Of a DNA stretch of 5,970 nucleotides, positions 1 to 5,970 are shown piece after piece. The first letter of the stretch is position 1. Each line of letters begins with the position of its first letter. Under the pieces are notes generated by a model, which saw nothing but the letters and a program-made list of their open reading frames with translations, was not told the DNA's origin and searched no databases. This DNA is from Actinomycetes bacterium (GTDB lineage: Bacteria; Actinomycetota; Actinomycetes; Actinomycetales; Cellulomonadaceae), in the NCBI GenBank assembly GCA_023412515.1, contig JAEYNO010000466.1:1-5970 (forward strand), in the 5' to 3' direction. A program made the translations under genes and the position numbers.

Positions 1-1601
1 GCCGACGGTGCGGGCGCAGACGGGCCGTCCGCCGCGGGCGCGTCCCCGGCCGCCGACGACGCGTCGTCCGGCAGCGCGAACCGCGCGCCGCCCAGCGCGG
101 CGGCCCGCAGCTCGAGGTACTGCTCGACCCCGCCCGGCAGGTCCCGGACCTTCCCGTCGCCGAGCAGCGCGACCTGCCGGTCGCACACGCGCTCGAGCAG
201 GTACCGGTCGTGCGACACGACGATCAGCGTGCCGGGCCACCCGTCGAGGAGGTCCTCGACCGCCGCGAGCGTGTCGGTGTCCAGGTCGTTGGTCGGCTCG
301 TCGAGCAGCAGCACGTTCGGCTCGGCGACCAGCAGGCGCAGCAGCTGCAGCCGGCGTCGCTCACCGCCCGACAGGTCGCGCACGGGCGTGCGGGCGCGCT
401 CGCGCGTGAACCCCAGCCGCTCGACCAGCTGGCTCGCGGTGAGCTCCTTGCCACCGACCACCACCGAGCGCTTCTCGCGCTCGACGGCCTCGACGACCCG
501 CAGGTCGGCGACCTCGTCGAGGTCCTCGACGTCCTGCCGCAGCTCGGCGACCTGCACGGTCTTGCCGCGCCGCACGCGCCCCGACGTGGGCTGCGCGCGG
601 CCCGTGAGCAGCCGCAGCAGCGTCGTCTTGCCCGCGCCGTTGACGCCGACCACGCCGTACCGGTCGCCCGGCCCGAGCCGCCACGTCACGTCGTCGAGCA
701 GCACCCGGCCGTCGGGCAGCGCGTACGTCACGTCCTCGAGGTCGAGCACGTCCTTGCCGAGCCGCGCGGTCGCGGTGCGCGCGAGCGCGAGCGAGTCGCG
801 CGGCGGCGGCTCGTCCGCGATGAGCGCGGTCGCGGCGTCGATCCGGAACTTCGGCTTCGACGTGCGCGCGGGCGCGCCGCGCCGCAGCCACGCGAGCTCC
901 TTGCGGAGCAGGTTCTGGCGCTTCGCCTCGACCGTCGCGGCCTGCTGCGCGCGCTCGGCGCGGGCCAGCACGTACGCCGCGTACCCGCCGTCGTACTGGT
1001 CGACGACGCCGTCGTGCACCTCCCACGTGCGCGTGCACACCGCGTCGAGGAACCACCGGTCGTGCGTCACGACGACGAGCGCACCGCTGCCGCGCGCGTA
1101 GCGCTCGACCAGGTAGCCGGCGAGCCACGCGACACCCTCGACGTCGAGGTGGTTGGTCGGCTCGTCGAGCACCAGCACCTCGTCGTCGCGCACGAGCAGC
1201 GCCGCGAGCGCCACCCGCCGGCGCTGGCCGCCGGACAGCTGCGCGACCGGTGCGTCGAGCGCGACGTCCGCGAGCAGGCCCGTGTGCACGGCGCGCACGC
1301 GCGCGTCGGACGCCCACTCGTGCGCGTCGGCGTCGCCGTGCACGACGTCGCGCACGGTGCCGTCGCCCAGGTCGTCGCGCTGGTCGAGCAGCGCGACCCG
1401 GGTGCCGCCCGCGCGCGTGACGCGGCCGTCGTCCGGGGCCTGGTTGCCCGCGAGCACGCGCAGCAGCGTGGACTTGCCGGCGCCGTTGGGGCCGACGACG
1501 CCGATGCGCTGGCCGTCGTCGACGCCGAGGCTCACGCCGTCGAGGAGCGTGCGGGTGCCGAGGGTGAGGTGGACGCGGTCAGCGCCGAGCAGGTGAGGCA
1601 T
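1..1601 (-). CDS. ABC-F family ATPase, Uup-like (3' end cut off by window edge)
   Basis: Soluble protein with two ABC nucleotide-binding domains in one chain and no membrane segment, the hallmark of ABC-F proteins, which act on the ribosome rather than as transporters. 533 residues are visible and no stop is reached. Domain 1 has Walker A GPNGAGKST (37-45), signature LSGGQ (122-126), Walker B LVLDEP with D146/E147, and the H-loop THD (H180). An interdomain linker follows (about 200-280, with the basic stretch ELAWLRRGAPARTSKPKFRI at 235-254). Domain 2 has GVNGAGKTT (319-327), LSGGE (410-414), LLLDEPTNDLD (D434) and SHD. The EPTNDLD motif in domain 2 and a second signature ending in E favour the Uup subgroup, in which a C-terminal coiled coil follows; the Ala/Pro-rich tail at about 510-533 would be the linker to it. 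The start is firm: the ATG at 1601 is the only ATG/GTG/TTG after the in-frame stop at 1734-1736, although its ribosome-binding site is weak. Probably a housekeeping translation factor; antibiotic-resistance ABC-F is a less likely alternative. Confidence 0.93.
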   Translation of the reverse strand, partial: MPHLLGADRVHLTLGTRTLLDGVSLGVDDGQRIGVVGPNGAGKSTLLRVLAGNQAPDDGRVTRAGGTRVALLDQRDDLGDGTVRDVVHGDADAHEWASDARVRAVHTGLLADVALDAPVAQLSGGQRRRVALAALLVRDDEVLVLDEPTNHLDVEGVAWLAGYLVERYARGSGALVVVTHDRWFLDAVCTRTWEVHDGVVDQYDGGYAAYVLARAERAQQAATVEAKRQNLLRKELAWLRRGAPARTSKPKFRIDAATALIADEPPPRDSLALARTATARLGKDVLDLEDVTYALPDGRVLLDDVTWRLGPGDRYGVVGVNGAGKTTLLRLLTGRAQPTSGRVRRGKTVQVAELRQDVEDLDEVADLRVVEAVEREKRSVVVGGKELTASQLVERLGFTRERARTPVRDLSGGERRRLQLLRLLVAEPNVLLLDEPTNDLDTDTLAAVEDLLDGWPGTLIVVSHDRYLLERVCDRQVALLGDGKVRDLPGGVEQYLELRAAALGGARFALPDDASSAAGDAPAADGPSAPAPS

Positions 1602-1658
1602 GAGGTCGTCCAGCCTGCCAGGTCCGCGGGCGGGGTGTCGACGCGGCGCCCGCGCGCA

Positions 1659-1721
1659 CGCCGCGGGGCGCCGGACCGTTCCCCGAGCCGGGCCCGGTCG
1701 GAGGTCCGGCGCCCCGCGGCG
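1659..1721 (-). terminator. 19-bp perfect inverted repeat, probable terminator of the exporter operon
   Basis: The arms at 1659-1677 and 1703-1721 are exact reverse complements over 19 bp, separated by a 25-nt loop that itself contains the palindrome CCGGGCCCGG. It begins 13 nt beyond the permease stop codon and ends 57 nt before the ABC-F start, exactly where an operon-ending hairpin is expected. There is no T-tract on either side, so this would be a GC-rich hairpin without a U-tail, a form often proposed for actinobacteria. It could instead be a symmetrical protein-binding site or a 5' leader hairpin of the ABC-F transcript. The repeat is certain; its role is inferred. Confidence 0.65.
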
Positions 1722-1733
1722 GCCGGCGTGCGG

Positions 1734-2846
1734 TCAGCCCGCGGCGCGGCTGCCGATGACCTCGCGCACGCGCACGCGCGCCCCCATCCGCAGCACCGAG
1801 CGCTCGTAGATGCGCGCCGCGATGCCGATGACCACGACGCACGACGCCGCGAGCACCGCGAGCGACAGCAGCGGCTCCCACCAGGCCGCGTCGCCGAGGA
1901 ACAGCCGCACCGGCATGCCGACGGGTGCGCTGAACGGCACGTACGACATCACGGAGAGCACCGTCGCGTTGTCGTTGAAGAACACCACGAGGAAGTACGG
2001 CGCCATGACCAGCCACATCGCGGGCTGCAGCACGACGCCGGTGTCCTCGATGCGCGACACGAGCGACGCGCTCGCCGCGAACACCGAGGCGAGCAGCACG
2101 AACCCGACCGCGAAGAACACGACGAACCACACCACGGGCGTGCCGATGAGCGTCAGCAGGTCGTCCTGCCCGGTGACCACCAGCGCGAGCACCGACACCG
2201 CCGCGATCGCCGCGGTCTGCCCGAGCGCCAGCGCGGAGTTGCCGAGGATCTTGCCGGCCAGCAGCGCGCGCGCCGGCACCGCGGACAGCAGGATCTCGAC
2301 GATGCGCGTCTGCTTCTCGGTCACGGTGTTCTGCGCGATCGTCGAGCCGAAGCTGATCGCCGACATCATGAAGATCAGGCCGAACCCGAACGTCACGACG
2401 TAGCGCACGGGGCCGTCGGCGTTCGCGGGCGCGAGCAGCTCGACCTCGGGCTTCTGCGTGAGCGCGTCGAGGAGCGCGTCCGGCGCGGAGTCCATCGCGA
2501 GCACCTCGACGCCCAGCGGGCCGTCGGCCGGCACGACCGCCGCCTCGACGTCGCCGTCCCGCACGGCCCGCTCGGCCGCGGCCCGGTCGGCGACGTCGGT
2601 GACGGCCAGGCCCTCGGTCGTCGGGAGCTCGCCCGCGACGGACGTCACGACCGCGACCGGCACGTCGTCCTTCGCGCGGCCCGACATGACCGAGCTGACG
2701 ACGATGGCCGCGAGGATCCCGACCAGCAGGATCGCCGTCGAGACCAGGAACGACTTCGAGCGCACCTGCGACGTGATCTCGCGCTCGGCGACCAGCATGC
2801 TCGCGCGGACCAGCGACGGACGGGCGGGGGTGGTGGTCGTGCTCAT
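1734..2846 (-). CDS. ABC-2 type exporter permease (NatB/YhaP-like)
   Basis: 370-residue integral membrane protein, the channel half of an ABC exporter powered by the ATPase encoded just upstream. One N-terminal membrane segment (about 33-55) is followed by a polar loop of about 90 residues (56-147), expected outside the membrane. A block of five further hydrophobic segments then lies at about 148-171, 205-225, 236-260, 272-291 and 326-345. Residues 178-188, EKQTRIVEILL, match the conserved EK-x-x-R-x-x-E-I-L motif in the cytoplasmic loop of ABC2_membrane_3/NatB-type permeases, where the ATPase is contacted. The N-terminus carries the usual basic 'AEREITSQVRSKSF' lead-in. The start ATG at 2846 overlaps the ATPase stop (ATGA) and has AGGAGG 7 nt upstream, so the two are translationally coupled. 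Family members export sodium, peptides or drugs; the sequence does not reveal the substrate. Family assignment is strong, substrate unknown. Confidence 0.93.
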   Translation of the reverse strand: MSTTTTPARPSLVRASMLVAEREITSQVRSKSFLVSTAILLVGILAAIVVSSVMSGRAKDDVPVAVVTSVAGELPTTEGLAVTDVADRAAAERAVRDGDVEAAVVPADGPLGVEVLAMDSAPDALLDALTQKPEVELLAPANADGPVRYVVTFGFGLIFMMSAISFGSTIAQNTVTEKQTRIVEILLSAVPARALLAGKILGNSALALGQTAAIAAVSVLALVVTGQDDLLTLIGTPVVWFVVFFAVGFVLLASVFAASASLVSRIEDTGVVLQPAMWLVMAPYFLVVFFNDNATVLSVMSYVPFSAPVGMPVRLFLGDAAWWEPLLSLAVLAASCVVVIGIAARIYERSVLRMGARVRVREVIGSRAAG

Positions 2847-3760
2847 CGGGCCGCCTCCTGCAGGTCGGGCTCGGACGCGTCGACGACGACGTCGCGGAAG
2901 ATCTCGGCGAGCGACGGGCGCAGCGGCGTGAACGCGTGCACCGGGCCGCGGGCGAGCGCCGTGCGCAGCACGAGCTGCGCGACGTCGTCGTCCGCGCGGA
3001 AGACGGCAGTGGCGGCGGCGAGCTCGTCGACCGCGACGCCGGGGACGTCCCGCAGCCACGCGACGTCGCCGTCGGCGACGATCTCGTACCGCGCGGTGCC
3101 GTGCTGCGCGCGCAGCTCCTCGCGGCCGCCCGCGGCCCGCACGCGCCCGCCGGCGATGATGACGAGGTCGTCGCACAGCCGCTCGACGACATCGAGCTGG
3201 TGCGACGAGAACAGCACCGGCACGCCCCGCGCCGCGCGCTCGGCGAGCACGCCCTGCACGACGTCGACCGCCATCGGGTCGAGGCCCGAGAACGGCTCGT
3301 CGAGCACGAGCACCTCGGGGTCGTGCACGAGCGCGGCCGCGACCTGCGCGCGCTGCTGGTTGCCGAGCGACAGGCTCTCGACCGGGTCCTTCGCGCGCTC
3401 GGCGAGGCCGAGCTGCTCGATCAGCGCGTGCGCGCGGGACGCCGCGCCGGCCTTGTCGAACCCGTGCAGGCGCGCGAGGTACGTCAGGTGCTCGGCGAGC
3501 TGCATCTTCGGGTACAGGCCACGCTCCTCGGGCATGTACCCGAACCGCGAGCGCGCCGCGCCCGCGAGCGGCGCGCCGTCGAGCGTCACCGTGCCGCCGT
3601 GCGGCGCGAGCACCCCCAGGATGATGCGCATCGTCGTCGTCTTGCCGGCCCCGTTGCCGCCCACGAACCCCGTGAGCCGACCGCGCCCGACCGTGAAGCT
3701 CACGTCGTCGAGCACGAGCCGGTCGCCGAACGATCGGCTGACCCCGTGCAGCTCGAGCAT
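2843..3760 (-). CDS. ABC exporter ATP-binding protein (NatA/YhaQ-like)
   Basis: 305-residue cytoplasmic ATPase that powers the downstream permease. Motifs in order: Walker A GGNGAGKTT (34-42, K40); the Q-loop region FGYMPEERGLYPK (73-85), with Glu where many ABC proteins have Gln, as is usual in this subgroup; signature LSLGNQQR (130-137) instead of LSGGQ, again typical of NatA-like exporters; Walker B VLVLDEP (D154/E155); D-loop GLD; and H-loop SSH (H187). A C-terminal extension of about 90 residues ending near 'LRPSLAEIFRDVV' resembles the DUF4162 tail of these ATPases. I chose the ATG at 3760 because AGGAGG lies 4 nt upstream and the protein then begins with the standard 'MLELHGVSRSFG' strand; a start at 3808 would add 16 non-homologous-looking residues. 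The gene follows the response regulator after a 142-bp spacer and overlaps the permease by 4 nt. Confidence 0.95.
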   Translation of the reverse strand: MLELHGVSRSFGDRLVLDDVSFTVGRGRLTGFVGGNGAGKTTTMRIILGVLAPHGGTVTLDGAPLAGAARSRFGYMPEERGLYPKMQLAEHLTYLARLHGFDKAGAASRAHALIEQLGLAERAKDPVESLSLGNQQRAQVAAALVHDPEVLVLDEPFSGLDPMAVDVVQGVLAERAARGVPVLFSSHQLDVVERLCDDLVIIAGGRVRAAGGREELRAQHGTARYEIVADGDVAWLRDVPGVAVDELAAATAVFRADDDVAQLVLRTALARGPVHAFTPLRPSLAEIFRDVVVDASEPDLQEAAR

Positions 3761-3799
3761 CGTGCCTCCTGCCGTCCACGCGTCCGGCACTCCCGGACG
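3756..3799 (-). promoter_or_regulatory. Leader of the ATPase gene: strong Shine-Dalgarno plus a small hairpin
   Basis: On the minus strand AGGAGG (3765-3770) precedes the ATG at 3760 by 4 nt and decides the start. Just upstream, 3781-3787 (CGTCCGG) and 3793-3799 (CCGGACG) form a perfect 7-bp stem with a 5-nt loop. The hairpin ends 10 nt before the Shine-Dalgarno and does not cover it, so it could stabilise the leader or be a chance GC pairing. The Shine-Dalgarno call is strong; the hairpin role is uncertain. Confidence 0.5.
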
Positions 3800-3860
3800 T
3801 CCTGCCACGACGGTAGGCGGGACGGCGGCGCCGGCACCTCGGGCGGGCGGCCGATCCTGC

Positions 3861-3882
3861 GTCTCCGTCCCGGGACGGAGAC
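3861..3882. promoter_or_regulatory. Perfect 22-bp palindrome, candidate operator for the response regulator
   Basis: The half GTCTCCGTCCC is followed directly by its exact reverse complement GGGACGGAGAC, giving 11+11 bp with no spacer. It lies in the spacer between the response regulator (stop at 3903) and the ABC ATPase (start at 3760), centred 111 bp upstream of the ATPase start. Twofold symmetry of this size fits binding by a dimeric LuxR/NarL-type regulator such as the one encoded next to it. The 8-mer CGGGACGG inside it recurs at 3818-3825, 53 bp away in the same orientation. Alternative: in RNA it could fold into a 9-bp stem with a 4-nt loop and act as an attenuator or processing site between the regulator and exporter genes; no T-tract follows. 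Confidence 0.5.
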
Positions 3883-3886
3883 CGTG

Positions 3887-3901
3887 GCCGCGAGCCGCGG
3901 C
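3887..3901 (-). other. Short hairpin directly after the response-regulator stop
   Basis: GCCGCG (3887-3892) and CGCGGC (3896-3901) pair perfectly around a 3-nt loop, one base past the stop codon of the response regulator. With the palindrome 5 nt further on, it forms a tandem of stems that might reduce read-through into the exporter genes. There is no U-tract, and a 6-bp stem is easily found by chance in DNA this rich in G and C, so this is a weak call. Confidence 0.25.
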
Positions 3902-3902
3902 G

Positions 3903-4562
3903 TCAGCCCGCCAGGCCGTGCTCGTGCGCGTAGACGACCGCCTGCACGCGGTCGCGCAGGCCCAGCTTGGCCAGCACGTTCGACACGTGCGTCTTGACGG
4001 TCGCGCGGCTGACCACGAGCTCGGCGGCGATCTCGTCGTTGTTCAGCCCGCGGGCCACGAGCGTGAGCACCTCGCCCTCGCGCTCGGTCAGCGGCACGAC
4101 CGGCTCGGGCGCGGGCCGCGCCGCCGGGCGCTCCTGCACGGCGCGCGCGATGACGGCGCGCGTCACCTCGGGCGCCAGGAGCCCCTCGCCGGCGGCGGCA
4201 CGCAGCACGGCGTCCGTGAGCTGCTCGGGCCGCGACGTCTTGAGCAGGTACCCCACGGCGCCCGCGCGCAGCGCCTCGACGAGGTAGTCCTCGCGGTTGA
4301 ACGTCGTGAGCACCACGACGGCTGCGTGCACGGCCGGGTCCGCGACCAGCCGACGCGTGGCCTCGAGGCCGTCCATGTCGGGCATCTGCACGTCCATGCA
4401 CACCACGTCCGGCAGCGTGGCTCGCACGAGGTCGACGGCCTCGGCACCGGTCCCGGCCTCGCCGACGACCTCGATGCCGGGGTGCGCCGACAGGATCGTC
4501 CCGATCCCCGCACGCAGCAGCGCCTGGTCGTCCACGAGCACGACCCGCACGGGTCCGGTCAT
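3903..4562 (-). CDS. NarL/LuxR-family two-component response regulator
   Basis: 219 residues, the standard length for the family. The N-terminal receiver domain (about 5-120) has the acidic pair D11/D12, the phosphoacceptor D57 in MDVQMPDMDG, the switch Thr at T86 (VLTTF) and the conserved Lys K108 (LLKTS). A proline-rich linker (about 143-157) leads to a LuxR-type helix-turn-helix (157-212, LTEREGEVLTLVARGLNNDE... through SRATVKTHVSNVLAKL), which binds DNA as a dimer. All catalytic residues are present, so it should be a normal phosphorylation-dependent transcription factor acting in the cytoplasm. The ATG at 4562 overlaps the histidine kinase stop (ATGA) and has GGAGG 7 nt upstream, so kinase and regulator are translated together and are a cognate pair. 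Its likely target is the downstream ABC exporter operon and perhaps its own operon; this is inferred from gene order and from the palindrome in the spacer. Confidence 0.96.
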   Translation of the reverse strand: MTGPVRVVLVDDQALLRAGIGTILSAHPGIEVVGEAGTGAEAVDLVRATLPDVVCMDVQMPDMDGLEATRRLVADPAVHAAVVVLTTFNREDYLVEALRAGAVGYLLKTSRPEQLTDAVLRAAAGEGLLAPEVTRAVIARAVQERPAARPAPEPVVPLTEREGEVLTLVARGLNNDEIAAELVVSRATVKTHVSNVLAKLGLRDRVQAVVYAHEHGLAG

Positions 4563-5970
4563 CGGTCAGCCTCCGTCGTCCTCGCCGCGGCACCCGCCAC
4601 GACGTCGTCCTGCGGCGCGCCCAGCGGCAGCCGCACCCGCACCACGAACCCGCCGCCGCGGCGGCGCGTCGCCTCGAACGTCCCGCCGTCGGCGGCGACA
4701 CGTTCGCGCATCCCGACCAGGCCCATGCCGGTCGACGGCACGGTGCGCAGGCGTCGCCCGGTGCCGCCGTCGTCGGACACCTCGAGCTCGACCTCGTCCG
4801 CGAGCCACCGCAGCCGCACGTCCGCCCGCACGCCCTCACCGGCGTGCTTGCGCGTGTTCGTCAGCGCCTCCTGGGCGATCCGGTAGAGGTTGAGCGACGC
4901 GAGCGGCCGCAGGCGCCGCCGTTCGCCGATCTCCTGGAAGGTCACCGCGAGGCCCGCCGCCCGCGCGCGGTCCACGAGCTCGGGCAGGCGCGCGACGTCG
5001 AGCGACGCGAGCGCCTCGCCCGACCCGAGCGCGGCCGCCGACCCGTCGTCCGTCACGGGCTCGGGGGCGCCGCTGTCGCGCAGCATGCCGAGGATGCCGT
5101 GCAGCTCGCGCACCGCGTCGCGCGCGGCCTCCTCGACGTGGCCGAGCGCCGCCGTCGCGCGCTGCGGGTCCGACGTCAGGACGGTGCGCGCCGCGGCGGC
5201 CTGCACGCCCATGAGCGACACGTGGTGCGCGACCGCGTCGTGCAGCTCGCGCGCGAGCCGCAGCCGCTCGAGCGCGACCGCCTGCTCCTCGCCGCGCCGC
5301 CGCTCGAGCACCAGCAGGTGCGTGCGCCACTGCGTGCGCACCCGCTCGCGCGCGGAACGCCAGGAGTGCTCGCCGAACCACCAGGCGCCCGCGAAGTACA
5401 GGACGTTCGTCAGCAGCTGGAGCAGAGTGAACGACACGAACGGCGAGAACACGCCCACCTGGTCCGGCAGCTGCTCGGAGATCTCGGGGTCGGTCGCGGC
5501 GACGAACAGCGACGCCAGCAGCCAGACCATCATCGCGACCACGACGAACCCGCGCACGAGCACGCCCCGGCGGCGGTGGGTCTCCCACGCACCGACCGTG
5601 TACATCGCGCAGAACAGCGCGATGTTCGACAGCAGCGTCTCGGGCACCGAGAGCGCCTGCCCCGTGATGAAGGCCGTCGCGACGACCAGCAGCACCGCGC
5701 TCGGCCAGCGGCGCCGCACCGCGAGGGGCAGCGTGGTCGCCGCGAGCAGCAGGGCCGCGACCCAGCCGTCGGCGACGTGCTCGTACATGCCCGCGACGCG
5801 GAACAGCACCATCGACAGCAGCGCGCCGAAGAACAGCGCCACGGCGAGCAGCAGGTCGCCGCGCAGCGCGTCCGCGTCGGGTGCGGGGCGGACCCACCCG
5901 CCGGCGTCGGGGTCGGCGGGCGGCACGGGGGCGACGGTGCCGTCGGCGGCGGGACGGACCAGGGCCGTCT
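4559..5970 (-). CDS. Membrane sensor histidine kinase, HisKA_3/HATPase_c type (5' end probably outside window)
   Basis: Sensor partner of the adjacent response regulator. Residue numbers count from the GTG at 5926. About six hydrophobic segments (22-44, 54-70, 76-95, 97-113, 122-143, 165-183), with an RRRWP turn at 71-75 typical of actinobacterial kinases of this class, form the membrane sensor; there is no large external domain, so the signal is probably sensed in or at the membrane. A charged, probably coiled-coil linker (about 190-228) leads to the HisKA_3 helix RLARELHDAVAHHVS with phosphoacceptor H229. The HATPase_c domain has the N-box QEALTNTRKHA (N357), the G1 box VSDDGGTG (D385/D386) and the G2 box TGMGLVGMRERV. 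All key residues are intact. The only in-window start, GTG 5926, has no Shine-Dalgarno, and the frame stays open upstream to the edge (reading TALVRPAADGTVAP), so the true start is probably a little beyond 5970. The stop overlaps the regulator's start by 4 nt. Confidence 0.93.
   Translation of the reverse strand, partial: TALVRPAADGTVAPVPPADPDAGGWVRPAPDADALRGDLLLAVALFFGALLSMVLFRVAGMYEHVADGWVAALLLAATTLPLAVRRRWPSAVLLVVATAFITGQALSVPETLLSNIALFCAMYTVGAWETHRRRGVLVRGFVVVAMMVWLLASLFVAATDPEISEQLPDQVGVFSPFVSFTLLQLLTNVLYFAGAWWFGEHSWRSARERVRTQWRTHLLVLERRRGEEQAVALERLRLARELHDAVAHHVSLMGVQAAAARTVLTSDPQRATAALGHVEEAARDAVRELHGILGMLRDSGAPEPVTDDGSAAALGSGEALASLDVARLPELVDRARAAGLAVTFQEIGERRRLRPLASLNLYRIAQEALTNTRKHAGEGVRADVRLRWLADEVELEVSDDGGTGRRLRTVPSTGMGLVGMRERVAADGGTFEATRRRGGGFVVRVRLPLGAPQDDVVAGAAARTTEADR

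Noticed and set aside
8..409. Plus-strand 133-codon Arg/Ala/Pro-rich frame
   Set aside because: Composition is that of translated GC repeats, and it lies entirely opposite the second ATPase domain of the ABC-F gene.
1..1601. ABC-F gene as an antibiotic-resistance determinant linked to the exporter
   Set aside because: The motifs fit the Uup-like housekeeping subgroup better, and a terminator-like repeat separates it from the exporter genes. The truncated C-terminus prevents a firm decision.
1602..1733. A sigma-70-like promoter for the ABC-F gene (TCGACA on the minus strand resembles a -35 element)
   Set aside because: No acceptable -10 element is found at the right spacing, so the single hexamer is not enough to call a promoter.
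3761..3902. A small RNA or short peptide gene in the spacer
   Set aside because: No start codon with a ribosome-binding site opens a plausible frame, and the stems present are explained as well by regulatory or terminator roles.
210..4886. A plus-strand open frame of 1558 codons running antisense to all five genes
   Set aside because: It is a by-product of extreme GC content, where stop codons are rare in every frame. Its translation is dominated by Arg, His, Asp, Val and Ala with no domain, and it runs opposite to genes with complete catalytic motifs.

Overview
The window comes from a very GC-rich bacterium, almost certainly a high-GC actinobacterium. Codon third positions are nearly all G or C, and the sensor kinase and ABC families are typical of that phylum. 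A Cellulomonas-like or related actinomycete would fit, but I cannot prove the genus. All five genes lie on the minus strand, so transcription runs from the high-coordinate end to the low-coordinate end. I see no gene on the plus strand, and no tRNA, rRNA, CRISPR array, insertion sequence or phage gene.

In order of transcription: (1) 5970-4559, a membrane sensor histidine kinase with a HisKA_3/HATPase_c core, whose 5' end probably lies just outside the window; (2) 4562-3903, a NarL/LuxR-type response regulator whose ATG overlaps the kinase stop codon by 4 nt; (3) a 142-bp spacer (3902-3761) with a perfect 22-bp palindrome and two small hairpins; (4) 3760-2843, the ATPase of an ABC-2 type exporter (NatA/YhaQ-like); (5) 2846-1734, the matching membrane permease (NatB/YhaP-like), again joined by a 4-nt ATGA overlap; (6) a 132-bp spacer (1733-1602) with a 19-bp perfect inverted repeat that looks like the terminator of the upstream unit; (7) 1601-1, a Uup-like ABC-F ATPase whose C-terminal end is cut off by the window edge.

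The first four genes form a recognisable working unit. A membrane kinase senses an unknown signal and phosphorylates a DNA-binding response regulator, and the co-located two-gene ABC exporter is the probable output. The palindrome between the regulator gene and the exporter gene is the best candidate for the regulator's operator, although it could also act as a transcript hairpin. The ABC-F protein is a soluble, ribosome-associated type of ATPase. It appears to be a separate unit beyond the terminator-like repeat. I found no convincing evidence of a wholly new system; the most interesting signals are the palindrome and its geometry relative to the exporter start.
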